A DNA stretch of 64,000 nt, from positions 1,612,001 through 1,676,000 of the forward strand of contig NZ_JAGPYQ010000002.1 in the NCBI RefSeq assembly GCF_018070025.1, given 5' to 3'. Source of the stretch: Streptomyces liliiviolaceus. GTDB taxonomy: Bacteria > Actinomycetota > Actinomycetes > Streptomycetales > Streptomycetaceae. The notes under the pieces were generated by a model. The model did not search any database, had not been told where the DNA came from, and saw only the letters and a program-made list of their open reading frames with translations. Of this stretch, positions 8,550-17,014 are shown piece after piece; within the stretch, counting starts at the first letter, position 1; every line of letters starts with the position of its first letter. The translations under genes and the position numbers were made by a program.

Positions 8550-8581
8550 CATACGCGGTTGTCGCGACCGCATACGCGTTT
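8550..8581. promoter_or_regulatory. Candidate AraC-type operator: direct repeat with 21-bp period
   Basis: Two copies of ATACGCG(G/T)TT at 8551-8560 and 8572-8581 match at 9 of 10 bases and are 21 bases apart, two helical turns. Between them an inverted pair GCGGT/ACCGC is also present. The site fills the short gap between the TrxR-like gene and the AraC regulator; AraC-family proteins commonly bind such same-face direct repeats. Confidence 0.55.
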
Positions 8582-8604
8582 GGACGGCCGATAGAATCCA
8601 GTGG

Positions 8605-9558
8605 GTGGACATGATCAGCCAGGCCGTCTCCGGTCTTCGCGTCGGACGTGAGACCGTCCGGCGCTTTTGTCAGTCGGGTCCGTGGGGCCTGCGGTACGCC
8701 GGCCTCACCGGGAGCGGTTTCCACGTGGTCCTCCGGGGCTCCGGCTGGCTCGTCTCCCTCGACGCGCCGCCCGTCGCCCTGCGTCCGGGCGATGTCGTCC
8801 TGGTCACCTCCGGAGCGGACCACGGGCTCAGCCACGCTCCGTGCCGGCTCGACGGGTTGCCCCAGGTGGCGCTGAGCCTGGACCAACCGGGTCCCGGGCC
8901 GGCCGACTTCGAGTTCCTCTGCGGCGCCTATCGCCTGGACCACGGGCAGGTCCACCCGTACCTCACGGTCATGCCGGATCTGCTCGTGGTGTCTCCCGAC
9001 CATGACCGCTTCCCGGCACTGCGGTCGGTCGTCGACCTGCTCGACGGCGACGCGGCACAACAGGCCCAGGCACAAGCCCAGTCAGAAGCAGAGACACAGG
9101 TACAGACACCGCAGGGTGCGAGCGTCACGCGGTCGGCGCTGCTCGACCTGATGCTCGTCCACGTCCTGCGGCAATGGATGGAGGACGAGGGCGCGCAGGG
9201 CCGGCCCGTACTGTCCGACCCGGTGATCGCCTCCGCACTGCGCACGATCCACGGCGAGCCGCAGAAGCAGTGGACGGTCGCGCGGCTCAGCGAGACCGTG
9301 GGCATGTCCCGGGTGGCGTTCACGCGACGCTTCTCGTCGGTGGTCGGCAAGCCGCCCATGACGTACCTCAGGGACTGGCGGCTCAGTTGTGCCGCGCGGC
9401 TGCTCCGGGAGACGGACGCATCGCTGGCCGCGATAGCCCGGCAGGTCGGCTACTCGACGGAATTCGCCTTCGCCGGCGCGTTCCGGCGCGAGTACGGGGT
9501 CGCGCCGGGGCGGTTCCGGCAGACCGGGGCGCACCCCCGTCAGGCCCACCCCCACTAG
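8605..9558 (+). CDS. AraC-family transcriptional regulator with cupin sensor domain
   Basis: A 317-aa regulator. Residues about 10-150 form a cupin-type sensor (GSGFHVVLRGSGWLVSLDAPPVALRPGDVVLVTSGADH). A Gln/Ala-rich linker (about 151-173) follows. The C-terminal AraC double HTH runs from about 215 (VARLSETVGMSRVAFTRRF; IARQVGYSTEFAFAGAFRR). GTG 8605 is the likely start; an ATG two codons later is an alternative. It is divergent from the TrxR-like oxidoreductase and probably controls it and itself through the repeat at 8550-8581. The ligand is unknown. Confidence 0.9.
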   Translation: MDMISQAVSGLRVGRETVRRFCQSGPWGLRYAGLTGSGFHVVLRGSGWLVSLDAPPVALRPGDVVLVTSGADHGLSHAPCRLDGLPQVALSLDQPGPGPADFEFLCGAYRLDHGQVHPYLTVMPDLLVVSPDHDRFPALRSVVDLLDGDAAQQAQAQAQSEAETQVQTPQGASVTRSALLDLMLVHVLRQWMEDEGAQGRPVLSDPVIASALRTIHGEPQKQWTVARLSETVGMSRVAFTRRFSSVVGKPPMTYLRDWRLSCAARLLRETDASLAAIARQVGYSTEFAFAGAFRREYGVAPGRFRQTGAHPRQAHPH

Positions 9559-9567
9559 TCGGGGCGA

Positions 9568-9582
9568 ACGGGCGAAGCCCGT
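9568..9582. terminator. Hairpin between convergent AraC and cupin genes
   Basis: ACGGGC, loop GAA, GCCCGT: a perfect 6-bp GC stem that begins 9 bases after the AraC stop codon and ends just before the cupin stop codon. No U-run follows, as is usual in Streptomyces. Confidence 0.5.
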
Positions 9583-9584
9583 GT

Positions 9585-9977
9585 TCAGGTACGCGATCCC
9601 GTCCGCTCTTCGCCATGCGGTACGGCGTATCCGGGTACGGAAGGCCAGCGCACGGTCAGGACCACGGACTCGTCCTCCGCGACCCAGGAGTGGTCCACTC
9701 CCTGGCCCCACACGACATAGTCGCCCTGTTCTTCGAGCAGCACGCTGCGGCCGGGGAACTCCATACGGAAGCGGCCTGAGATGAGTACCAGGAGAGCTGT
9801 CCGCACCTCGCCCTTCACCCACTGCGCGCGCTCCTCGCCGCGCGGGTGGACGCCCCACTTGACCTCCAGGGCATCGCTGTGGCGTGGATCGCCGTGCTCC
9901 TTGAAGTGTCCGAGCAGCCAGCCCCGGTCCAGGGCCGCGTCCTTGCCGGCGTTGCCCACGTACACGCTCTCTTCCAT
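9585..9977 (-). CDS. Cupin-domain protein
   Basis: A 130-aa single-domain protein with a small beta-barrel cupin pattern: KWGVHPRGEERAQW (motif 1 region), LVLISGRFRMEF, then GDYVVWGQGVDHSWVAEDESVVLTVRWPS with a conserved His (motif 2 region). Such proteins bind a metal and a small ligand, or have lost activity and act as sensors. No signal peptide. It is convergent with the AraC regulator and lies 64 bases downstream of the glycosyltransferase start-side neighbour in the same direction. The ribosome binding site before ATG 9977 is weak. Function not known. Confidence 0.75.
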   Translation of the reverse strand: MEESVYVGNAGKDAALDRGWLLGHFKEHGDPRHSDALEVKWGVHPRGEERAQWVKGEVRTALLVLISGRFRMEFPGRSVLLEEQGDYVVWGQGVDHSWVAEDESVVLTVRWPSVPGYAVPHGEERTGSRT

Positions 9978-10041
9978 GTGCCCGAACGCTAGCAGTCGGC
10001 GTCCGTGCGGCGTGTGGTGCGGTCTCGGCCGGTCGGCTCGC

Positions 10042-11247
10042 TCACCCGAGGGCGTCGACCAGCAGTCTCGCGGCCACCTGCGCTCCGTCGGTGTGGATCC
10101 TGGTGCCCAGCTCCGCCGCCCTCGCCCGGGTCCCGGGTGCCAGGGCCGTCTTGACCGCGAGGGTGAGTGAGTCGTCGGTGAGCGACGGACCGTCGAGGGC
10201 CGCGCCGATGTCCAGGGCCGCCACCCGGCTCGCCCAGTACGGGTTGTCGGCCAGTCGGAGAGGTACCACCACCTGCGGTACGCCCGCCCGGGCCGCCGTC
10301 AGCGTCGTACCCGCGCCGCCGTGGTGCACCACCGCGGCCACCCTGCCGAACAGGGTCTGATGGCTGACCTCGCCGATGGTGAGGCAGTCGTCCCGGTCGT
10401 CGACCACGTCCAGGTCCGCCCAGCCGCGGGAGACGAGTACGCGCTGTCGTTGTGCGCGGAGTTCCTCGACGGTTCTGCGGGCGATGTCCGGTGCCGGGCG
10501 CAGGCTGCCGAAGCCCACGTAGACGGGCGGTGCGCCGGCGTCGAGGAACGTCGACAGGGCGGCGGGGAGCGGGCGTTCGTCGGGCAGGCCCCATGCGCCC
10601 GTCTGGATCACGTCGAGGCCGGAGCCGCCCGGCCACCGTCCCAGGACCGGGTCCGCCGCCAGCCACGGCCGGTCGGAGTAGACGTGGTCGCGGACGTTTT
10701 CCACGGGTGGCAGACCGAGCCTGGCCCGGTGGCCGTTGAGCGTCTCGGCGAACTGCGCGTTCACGAGCTGGGCGTCCACCTCCCACCGGGTCAGGTTGTC
10801 GTCGGTGTCCGGTTCGGGCCAGCCCGGCCGGGGCGGCGGCGCATGGTGCGGCGACGGCAGGTTGACCGCCGAATAGCTCGTGTACACATAGCGGATGCCC
10901 GCGGCCTCGGCCACGGACCGCGCTCCGATCTGTGCCAGGCCGGCCACCACGAGCGCGTCGCATCCTTCGGCCGCCGCGGGCATGATGTCGAACTGCGCGT
11001 CGACCAACTCGTTGCGGTGGCGGGCGAGTTCCGCCGCCGAGGGCAGACTCGTCCCGCGCATCATGGGCCGCACGGGCGGCCCGACCGGGACCAGGCGCAC
11101 ACCGATGTCCGCCAGCCGCCGCGCGAACTCCTCGTCCGGCGGGGCGCACATCCGTATCTCCACGCCGAGCGCCTGTAACCGCACCGCGAGGGCCACCAGC
11201 GGTTCGACATCGCCGCGCGTCCCGTACGTGGACAACAACACCCGCAT
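10042..11247 (-). CDS. GT1-family glycosyltransferase (macrolide/sterol type)
   Basis: A 401-aa GT-B fold enzyme. The N-terminal sequence MRVLLSTYGTRGDVEPLVAL is diagnostic of the UDP/TDP-sugar-dependent GtfB/sterol glycosyltransferase group, which act on lipid or polyketide aglycones. The C-terminal donor-binding motif is VVHHGGAGTTLTAARAGVPQ, then PLRLADNPYWASRV. ATG 11247 has AAGAGGG upstream; 29 extra residues are open before it but lack a start signal. Codon 24 is TTA, so translation probably depends on the bldA tRNA. It is divergent from a sugar nucleotidyltransferase-like gene that also has a TTA codon. The acceptor is unknown. Confidence 0.9.
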   Translation of the reverse strand: MRVLLSTYGTRGDVEPLVALAVRLQALGVEIRMCAPPDEEFARRLADIGVRLVPVGPPVRPMMRGTSLPSAAELARHRNELVDAQFDIMPAAAEGCDALVVAGLAQIGARSVAEAAGIRYVYTSYSAVNLPSPHHAPPPRPGWPEPDTDDNLTRWEVDAQLVNAQFAETLNGHRARLGLPPVENVRDHVYSDRPWLAADPVLGRWPGGSGLDVIQTGAWGLPDERPLPAALSTFLDAGAPPVYVGFGSLRPAPDIARRTVEELRAQRQRVLVSRGWADLDVVDDRDDCLTIGEVSHQTLFGRVAAVVHHGGAGTTLTAARAGVPQVVVPLRLADNPYWASRVAALDIGAALDGPSLTDDSLTLAVKTALAPGTRARAAELGTRIHTDGAQVAARLLVDALG

Positions 11248-11565
11248 CGTGCACCCTCTTTCGCTCCGGCCCGCCACGCGTTCGGCCCATGCCTGCCCAT
11301 ACGCACCCGGGGCCACACGGGTTTCACGCGGCACCGGTCGACGACGATGCTTCGGCCCGTGGCGGGTGTGCGGCTGCCGGGTACGGCATGGGGTGACCGA
11401 CGCGGACGATCCCGTCGCTCCACGCCCTCTCGCGCGGGACCGGCCCGATGGCTACCGTGATCGGCGGCGTGCTCCCGGGCCGACGGTGCGACGTCGGTCC
11501 CGGGCCGCCGTACCCGCCGACGCGTGCAAGGTTCCCTGTCGTCAACACCACCTGAGAGCGGCTCA
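11248..11565. other. Divergent intergenic region between glycosyltransferase and nucleotidyltransferase
   Basis: These 318 bases must hold the promoters of both divergent genes. I see no convincing coding frame. There is a direct repeat TCCCGGGCCG (near 11473 and 11508) and a weak inverted pair CCGAC/GTCGG (11480-11497). No recognisable operator of a known class. Confidence 0.4.
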
Positions 11566-12270
11566 ATGCATAGACCGTCCGCGCCCGTACCCGATGTCTC
11601 GATCATCTTGCCCTGCGCCGGATTCGGCACCCGCTTCAGAGCGCCGTACTCGAAGGAGCTGCACTGTCTGGCTCCCGGCGTCACCGTGCTGGACCGCAGC
11701 CTGGAGGCCGTCGTCGAACTGGCCAAGAGCGGACTCACCGTGCGCCTGGTCGTCGTGTTCGGGACGCACAAGCTGGACACGGTGAGCTATCTGACGCGCT
11801 ACGCCGACCTCCTGCAACTGGTCTTCGTCCACCAGGACCAGTCCTTCGAACCGGACCTCGACGGCGCGATCCGCTCCGCCCTGCCCATGACGCACGGACC
11901 GGTGGCTCTCGTGCTGCCCGACATCGTTGTCTCCGGTCCGGGAAGCGCCGGCAGCCTGTTCGCCGCGCTCCAGCAGGTGGAGGTGGCGGGCTGGAGCGTG
12001 GTGGCCGCCGAGGAGCGCGACCCCGACACGCTGCGGCAGATGGGCGCGCTGGCCCTGGTCGAGGGGGACGGCGTCATGACGGTCGGGGCGGCCACCGACA
12101 AACCTGCGGACCCTGCGGCCTTCAACGCGTTCTGGGGCATGGTGGCGGTCACCGAGGAGGAGGCGCACCGGTTACCCGACGTGGTGCGCAAAGGGGCGGA
12201 CAGTCCACTCGTCGGCGCGGTCGCTCTCCTGGTGGAGGGGATCGTCAACTACAACACCGTGGACGGCTGA
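11566..12270 (+). CDS. Sugar-phosphate nucleotidyltransferase-like protein (RmlA/GlmU fold)
   Basis: A 234-aa protein that starts with a nucleotidyltransferase signature, SIILPCAGFGTRFRAPYSKEL, a variant of the GGxGTRxxxxTxxxPK loop that binds the nucleotide. Later VALVLPDIVVSG occupies the place of the metal-binding Asp motif. It is shorter than RmlA (about 290 aa) and the loop is altered (PCAGFGTR for LAGGxGTR), so activity on a standard hexose phosphate is uncertain. ATG 11566 has GAGAG upstream. Codon 203 is TTA. With the divergent glycosyltransferase it may form a small sugar-donor/transfer pair; that is inference. Confidence 0.75.
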   Translation: MHRPSAPVPDVSIILPCAGFGTRFRAPYSKELHCLAPGVTVLDRSLEAVVELAKSGLTVRLVVVFGTHKLDTVSYLTRYADLLQLVFVHQDQSFEPDLDGAIRSALPMTHGPVALVLPDIVVSGPGSAGSLFAALQQVEVAGWSVVAAEERDPDTLRQMGALALVEGDGVMTVGAATDKPADPAAFNAFWGMVAVTEEEAHRLPDVVRKGADSPLVGAVALLVEGIVNYNTVDG

Positions 12271-12277
12271 TCGCCGG

Positions 12278-12313
12278 TGCGGCGGGCAAGGGCTCACGCC
12301 GTTGCCCGCCGCA
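12278..12313. terminator. Strong bidirectional terminator hairpin
   Basis: A perfect 12-bp stem, TGCGGCGGGCAA (12278-12289) with TTGCCCGCCGCA (12302-12313), and a 12-base loop. It lies between the convergent nucleotidyltransferase and GH81 genes and can serve both. Confidence 0.8.
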
Positions 12314-12331
12314 GACGCTCCGTTCGCCGGT

Positions 12332-15115
12332 TCAGCTGTACGGGATGACCAGCACCGACTTGTCCGTACCCGTCTGGAGTTTCGACGGGCCGTTGCCGAT
12401 GGCGTTCCACACTTCGAGGCGTACGGTGCCGCCGTCGAGGTCGCCCGCCGTGCCCGTGGACGCCTTGAGGCCGCGTGCCTGCGTGTACTCCTCCCAGCCG
12501 GTGACCGGGTCGGTCGCGAAGTAGTTGTAGGTCTCGGTGCGATCGAAGGTGCCGTCGCCGGTCAAGTCGTAGCTGATCCGGGCCTGTTGACCGAGACCGA
12601 CGGCGCTCTCCGCGTCCACCTGGAGCCGGAACGCGCTCTGGGCGCCGGGGGTGAGGGTGCCGTCGACGCCACGGACCTCGTAGACGAGGGGCTGGTACGG
12701 GGTGCCGTCGTGGTTGGTGCCGCCGGCGGAGGCGATGGTGTCGCTGCCCGCCGTGCCGCCGGTCGCCGTGGTCAGTGCGCCGCCGGTACGCAGCTGGAAG
12801 GTGTTGCCGGTCCCGGTGGGCGGGTCCGGGTCGGGGTCGGGGTCCCCTGAACCGGTACCGGTGCCGGTCGCGGTGGAACGGGCCGGTACGGCAAGGGTCT
12901 TGCCGTCGGAGAAGGTGACGGTACGGGCCGTCGATCCGTAGTTGTGGGCGGCGTACGTCCGGGCCGTGCCCTTGGTGAAGACGGCCGAGGTGGGGATGTC
13001 TCCGGTCACGGTGGCGTCCGGGGCGCCGATGGTGTCGAGGGTGTTGATCCAGTGGTAGGTGTGCGCCTTCGACTCCCCCTGTTCCGGGGTGTAACCGGCG
13101 TTGCCCGCGTCCCACTTGGCCTTGGCCGTGCCCGGGTCGGCGAGGGACTGGAACTCCCAGAGGATGTCCCGCCATTCGACGGCCGGGCCGCCGTTCTCCC
13201 GTTCCATCTCGGCGATGTTGCGGCGGATCGCGGCCTTCTCACCGCCGAGGTGGAGCGAACCGCCGGTCACGGGCAGGACGTTGATGCCGTGGATCTCCTC
13301 GGGGTTGGCGGTCCACCAGGTCGCGTAGGCGGCGCCGCTCCCCCAGACCATGCCGGCCGTGTCCTTGGTGAACGAGGACGGGAAGACCTGCTCGTCGGCG
13401 TCGAACCAGTACTGGGCGATCGACTCCGACTCGGTGGTCAGCAGGTAGGTGCCGAGGTCGCGCAGCGAGGTGTCGCCGGTGGCGGAGCCCCACAGGACGA
13501 GGGCCGCGCTGAGGTTGGTGGACTCGGAGGACGACTCCTGGTTGTTGCCGGCGGCGAAGCCCTGGTGCCCGGAGGCCCAGCTGTGGCCCGCGTAGACGTC
13601 GAAGCCGCGCAGGAAGGGGTAGGCGGTGTCGGTGCGGCTGGGGTTGGCGGTGTCCCGTACGAGGGCCTTGACCATGCCGCCCCAGGCGGAGTCGGCGGCC
13701 CATGCCTGGTCGTACTGGGCGACGATCGCCGCCGCGTACACGTAGTAGCTGTAGTGGAAGTGGTGGTCGTTCAGCTCGGTGTCGCTGCCGTAGGAGGCGG
13801 GGTAGCCGGTGAGCGTCTTCCAGTCCTTGTCGTAGCTGAACTCGTTCGCGCCGCCCGCCGTGAACCAGTCCTGGAGCTTGCCCTTCATCAGTCCGAGGAG
13901 CTTGTCGCGGGTGCCGGTCTCGCCGATCTGGTCGGCCAGCGGGACGAGTTGGGCGAGACGGCCGAGGGCCTTGCCGGTCCAGTAGGTGTCGGAGGCCCCG
14001 GAGAACGGGTCGGAGGCGTTCACGACCTCGTCCAGGTAGCCGCGCAGTCTGGCGGTGTCCACACCGCTCGACCTGGGCAGCCCCGGCAGTACCGCCGACG
14101 CCTTCTGACTCGTGGTGAAGGAGGCCGACTCACGGACCTTCATGGTCCCGCGCGGCGAGACGTAGGTGTACGAGGTCAGGGCGTCCGTGGTGTTCAGCCA
14201 CTGGTGGCGGTAGAGGGCCTGGAGCGTGCCGCGCTCGGTGCCCTCCTTCGCCTCGGTGGTGAGCGTGTAGGTGGCCTTGACGGTGCCGCCGGTGTAGCTC
14301 CAGGTCGCCTTGGAGTCGGTGACGAAGCTGTAGGCGTACTTCTTGAAGGTGGCCAGCGCGTCGGTGGACGGCAGTACGGCGACGGAGAAGTAGTCCTTGG
14401 AGCCGAGACCCGCGGTGACGGTCGAGCCGGCGACGTTCCAGTCGCTGCCGGTCGGCGCGAAGAGGGCGTAGTGGTGTCCGGCGACGGTGATGCCGAGGAC
14501 GTTGCCCTGGTCGGCGAAGACGGTGGGCGTGGCGGCGGTGGTGATCTGGGCGTTGCCGCCCGTGCCCTTGGCGTATACGAACGGGGAGCCGTGGCCGATC
14601 GTGGTGCGCAGGGTACGGGTGCCGTCGGACCACTGGGGGGTGACCGTCCAGTCGGACCAGTCGTCGGCCTTGGTGTCGGGCGAGTTGAGGCCGGTCAGCC
14701 CGATGGTGAGGTCGCGCTTGTGGGCGTACTCGTACTGGCGGCCGTCGCCGACGATCGCGGGGGTCGTCGGGTAGCCGACGTCGAGCCCGCCGGACGCGGC
14801 CTGGTAGGTGAGGGGGTGGCCGTACATGGGGGTCGAGTACGGGTTGTCGCCGTAGCGCTGGAAGGCGAGGGAGGACCACCAGTCGTTGGTGGGGACGGGT
14901 CTGTCCTTGGCGGCGGCGGTCAGCTTGGGCGTGACCGGCGCTCCGGTGTTGGTCGTGGGGCCCGACGTGCCGGCGGGCCGGGTGTCGGAGTAACTGCCGG
15001 AGCCTACGGGCACGGTGGCGGCCGCCGCTGGTGCGGCGGCCGGGCCCAGGCCCACGGCGACGAGGGCTGAGGCCAGGAACAACCCGGCGGCCGGCCTGAT
15101 GCGGGGGGATGGCAT
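12332..15115 (-). CDS. Secreted GH81 endo-1,3-beta-glucanase with C-terminal accessory domain
   Basis: A 927-aa exported enzyme expected to cleave internal beta-1,3-glucan bonds (laminarin, curdlan, fungal and oomycete walls). A signal peptide occupies residues 1-33. The GH81 N-terminal domain includes DWWSSLAFQRYGDNPYSTPMYGHPL. The catalytic part shows ELNDHHFHYSYYVYAA (about 440-455) and GHSWASGH...GNNQESSSES (about 505-525), the conserved Asp and Glu motifs of the family. An Asp-Pro linker near residue 760 leads to a beta-rich module of about 150 residues, probably carbohydrate-binding. ATG 15115 follows TGAGGTG; a TTG four codons earlier is less likely. An 18-bp palindrome upstream suggests LacI-family control. 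Confidence 0.92.
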   Translation of the reverse strand: MPSPRIRPAAGLFLASALVAVGLGPAAAPAAAATVPVGSGSYSDTRPAGTSGPTTNTGAPVTPKLTAAAKDRPVPTNDWWSSLAFQRYGDNPYSTPMYGHPLTYQAASGGLDVGYPTTPAIVGDGRQYEYAHKRDLTIGLTGLNSPDTKADDWSDWTVTPQWSDGTRTLRTTIGHGSPFVYAKGTGGNAQITTAATPTVFADQGNVLGITVAGHHYALFAPTGSDWNVAGSTVTAGLGSKDYFSVAVLPSTDALATFKKYAYSFVTDSKATWSYTGGTVKATYTLTTEAKEGTERGTLQALYRHQWLNTTDALTSYTYVSPRGTMKVRESASFTTSQKASAVLPGLPRSSGVDTARLRGYLDEVVNASDPFSGASDTYWTGKALGRLAQLVPLADQIGETGTRDKLLGLMKGKLQDWFTAGGANEFSYDKDWKTLTGYPASYGSDTELNDHHFHYSYYVYAAAIVAQYDQAWAADSAWGGMVKALVRDTANPSRTDTAYPFLRGFDVYAGHSWASGHQGFAAGNNQESSSESTNLSAALVLWGSATGDTSLRDLGTYLLTTESESIAQYWFDADEQVFPSSFTKDTAGMVWGSGAAYATWWTANPEEIHGINVLPVTGGSLHLGGEKAAIRRNIAEMERENGGPAVEWRDILWEFQSLADPGTAKAKWDAGNAGYTPEQGESKAHTYHWINTLDTIGAPDATVTGDIPTSAVFTKGTARTYAAHNYGSTARTVTFSDGKTLAVPARSTATGTGTGSGDPDPDPDPPTGTGNTFQLRTGGALTTATGGTAGSDTIASAGGTNHDGTPYQPLVYEVRGVDGTLTPGAQSAFRLQVDAESAVGLGQQARISYDLTGDGTFDRTETYNYFATDPVTGWEEYTQARGLKASTGTAGDLDGGTVRLEVWNAIGNGPSKLQTGTDKSVLVIPYS

Positions 15116-15144
15116 GCGGCACCTCAAGTCTCACGCGACGGGTG

Positions 15145-15162
15145 CCTGAGAGCGCTCTCAGG
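15145..15162. promoter_or_regulatory. 18-bp perfect palindrome, LacI-family operator candidate
   Basis: CCTGAGAGCGCTCTCAGG is a perfect dyad centred on the CG step typical of LacI-family sites, and resembles the inverted GAGAGCGCTCTC-type boxes of sugar-responsive Streptomyces repressors such as CebR. It lies 30 bases upstream of the GH81 start. No LacI gene is in the window, so the regulator would act in trans. Confidence 0.75.
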
Positions 15163-15287
15163 TGAGCGCAACGTAAAGCCTTTGTAATGGACGTGTCAAT
15201 ACCTTGAACACAACGCGTGGGTCATGGCAGTCGCGAACGTGTCGTGCGTTCGCGTCTTGACGGGGTGGCGGTCGTCCGGAGACGCCC

Positions 15288-16145
15288 TCAACGGCTCTTC
15301 CGCGCCTTGCTCAGGTCCAGATCGCTGTACAGCATGTGGTGGTCCGAGTACCGCGTCGGATGAACACGGTGATCGAGCGGGCGGATGCCTCGCAGGAAGA
15401 TGTAGTCGAACTTGCTCTGCCAGTCGGTGGTCGCCTTGCACTCTCCGGAGTACGAGGAGGGCAGGCAGCCAGGGTCGACGTCCGTGGCCAGTTTCCATAT
15501 CGGGGCGAGTTCGGGGGCGTTGGACACGGCGTTCAGGTCACCGATGACGATCGCGCGGTCGTAGCGTGCCAACTCCGCGGCGAGTACGCGGGCTTGGTCC
15601 GCCCGGACCGCCTCCTGACGCCGTTGCGCGAAGTGGGTGTTGAAGAGACGGACGGACTGGCCGCCCACGGTCGTGGTCACCGCCAGGTACCCGCGGTCCT
15701 CGGATCCGCCGTCCGGATACTCCTTGTGCACGACGTCGGTCATGGGCGCCGCCGAGAGAATCGCCTGCCCGAAGGCTCCCGGGCTCCACGGCAGTCCCCC
15801 GCAGCGGCCCCAGTTCTGCAGCACCGTCCCGTACTCGACGTGGTAGACCAGACCGTGCCGGCTCTCCAGATAGTCCCGGGTCCGCTCGACGTCGCGTACG
15901 CACGCTTCCTGCATACCGATGACCTGCGGGGCGTACCTGGCGATCTCCGCCGCGCGGTCGGCGCTGCTCTCGTCGCAGGGGTTACAGATGTTCCACGTCA
16001 TGACGCGGTTCGGTACGGCCTCCGCGGTGGCCTCGCCCTTCAGCGACTCGGAGAAGGGGCCGTCGACCGGCCCGCTGCGGCCGAGGAGGACCAGGCAGGC
16101 CAGGAGCAGGACGCCCACGAGCAGACGCATGCGCCTCGTGAACAC
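15288..16145 (-). CDS. Secreted endonuclease/exonuclease/phosphatase-fold protein
   Basis: A 285-aa exported protein with an N-terminal hydrophobic segment (RLLVGVLLLACLVLLG) that may be a signal peptide or anchor. All core EEP motifs are present in order: MTWNICNPC, VIGMQEACV, THFAQRRQEAVRADQARVL, VIGDLNAVS, KFDYIFL, and YSDHHMLYSDLDL with the catalytic SDH. It is probably a metal-dependent phosphodiesterase on nucleic acid, phospholipid or another phosphate ester outside the membrane. Four Cys in CNPC and PGCLPSSYSGEC may form disulfides. I chose GTG 16145 because GAGGAGG lies 7 bases upstream; the open frame extends much further but is low-complexity. A long dyad sits immediately upstream. 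Confidence 0.85.
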   Translation of the reverse strand: MFTRRMRLLVGVLLLACLVLLGRSGPVDGPFSESLKGEATAEAVPNRVMTWNICNPCDESSADRAAEIARYAPQVIGMQEACVRDVERTRDYLESRHGLVYHVEYGTVLQNWGRCGGLPWSPGAFGQAILSAAPMTDVVHKEYPDGGSEDRGYLAVTTTVGGQSVRLFNTHFAQRRQEAVRADQARVLAAELARYDRAIVIGDLNAVSNAPELAPIWKLATDVDPGCLPSSYSGECKATTDWQSKFDYIFLRGIRPLDHRVHPTRYSDHHMLYSDLDLSKARKSR

Positions 16146-16160
16146 GATCGCCTCCTCAAT

Positions 16161-16198
16161 GCGCACGTTCATGAAGGTGCACGTCCATGAACGTGTGC
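16161..16198. promoter_or_regulatory. Long dyad upstream of the EEP gene
   Basis: Arms CACGTTCATG (16164-16173) and CATGAACGTG (16186-16195) are perfect; three outer positions on each side extend the dyad with one mismatch. The 12-base centre is itself near-symmetrical (AAGGTGCACGTC). The dyad begins 16 bases upstream of the start codon, so it could be an operator or a 5' leader hairpin covering the start region. Confidence 0.6.
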
Positions 16199-16998
16199 GT
16201 CCCTGACATTCGAGGTCTTCCAGGACGAGGGTATTCGACGATTTCGCGGGCTTCCCCGGGCCCGTCGGCTCGGGAGCGGCCTCGGCGTGCGTGAGTACGG
16301 CCCCTGGCACGGGTGATGACCGGCGGACGGGACGGATCGGGAGTGCGCTCCGGGGTGCGAACCCCACGCTCGTACGCAGCGGGCAGCTCGCCCGGGCATG
16401 CCGCGACGGCTGAGGCGATTCCTCCGGCGGCCCCGCGCCGGCCTGTCCTTCTCCACTGGCCGGCGGCCCCGCGCCCGGCCCGCCCTTCACCACGGACGGC
16501 TCCGCGGCGCCGTGAAGCCGGCTTCGCGGTGATCGGGGACGTTCGGTTCCTGTCGGGTCGCCGCCGTCGTCGCCGCATGGCCATTTGCTTCAGCGACGGA
16601 CATGAGCGGGCTCACCGCGTCCAGTGTCCGCGGAGAACTTCGTCAGCTCAGGGGTCCGCCCGGCGTCGCGACCGAGGCGCTACGGACCCGGCCCTCGCCA
16701 CGCGGTCCAGCACGCACCGGTACAGCGGCGCCTTGGGCACGCCCGGCTCCTCGAAGCCGAAGGTCAGCCGGGCCGGCGCGGCTCAGGTCGCGTAGCCATG
16801 ACCCCGGGCCGGGCGCCCCAACCCCTCCTCCCCGCGCACCACTTCGGCGCGCCCTCCCGCACCCTCCGCACCCCGCTCCGCCGCAGCCGGATACGTCGTG
16901 GCGCCCGCGTGCCTCCCCTTCGTGACGTCAGGCAACAGAGTGCTGCGCGAGGTCTGGACAGCTTCCTGTGAGCGTGTTGTCATACCGCAGGCAGAGGG
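16199..16998. other. Long intergenic region without convincing genes
   Basis: About 800 bases between the divergent EEP and GH2 genes. Short open frames exist in every direction but have Arg/Pro-rich, low-complexity products and no ribosome binding sites, and none resembles a family I know. The region may hold long regulatory leaders or an eroded gene. I see no tRNA or repeat array. Confidence 0.4.
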
Positions 16999-17014
16999 TT
17001 TCCAACGTTGGAAA
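16999..17014. promoter_or_regulatory. 16-bp perfect palindrome upstream of the GH2 gene
   Basis: TTTCCAACGTTGGAAA is a perfect dyad centred on CG, unusually AT-rich for this genome. It lies 76 bases upstream of the start codon of the secreted GH2 enzyme. The form fits a LacI-family operator. Confidence 0.75.

Noticed and set aside
12944..15070. A 708-codon plus-strand frame opposite the GH81 gene
   Set aside because: Gly/Val/Arg-rich shadow of GH81; the minus-strand frame has the signal peptide and catalytic motifs.
16161..16198. Dyad before the EEP gene as a PhoP (PHO) box
   Set aside because: One GTTCA half-site is present, but the 11-bp direct-repeat structure of PHO boxes does not fit well; kept only as an unassigned dyad.
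16352..16365. GGGGT-GCGA-ACCCC hairpin that looks a little like a tRNA T-arm
   Set aside because: The loop has four bases, not seven, and no acceptor, D or anticodon arms fit around it.
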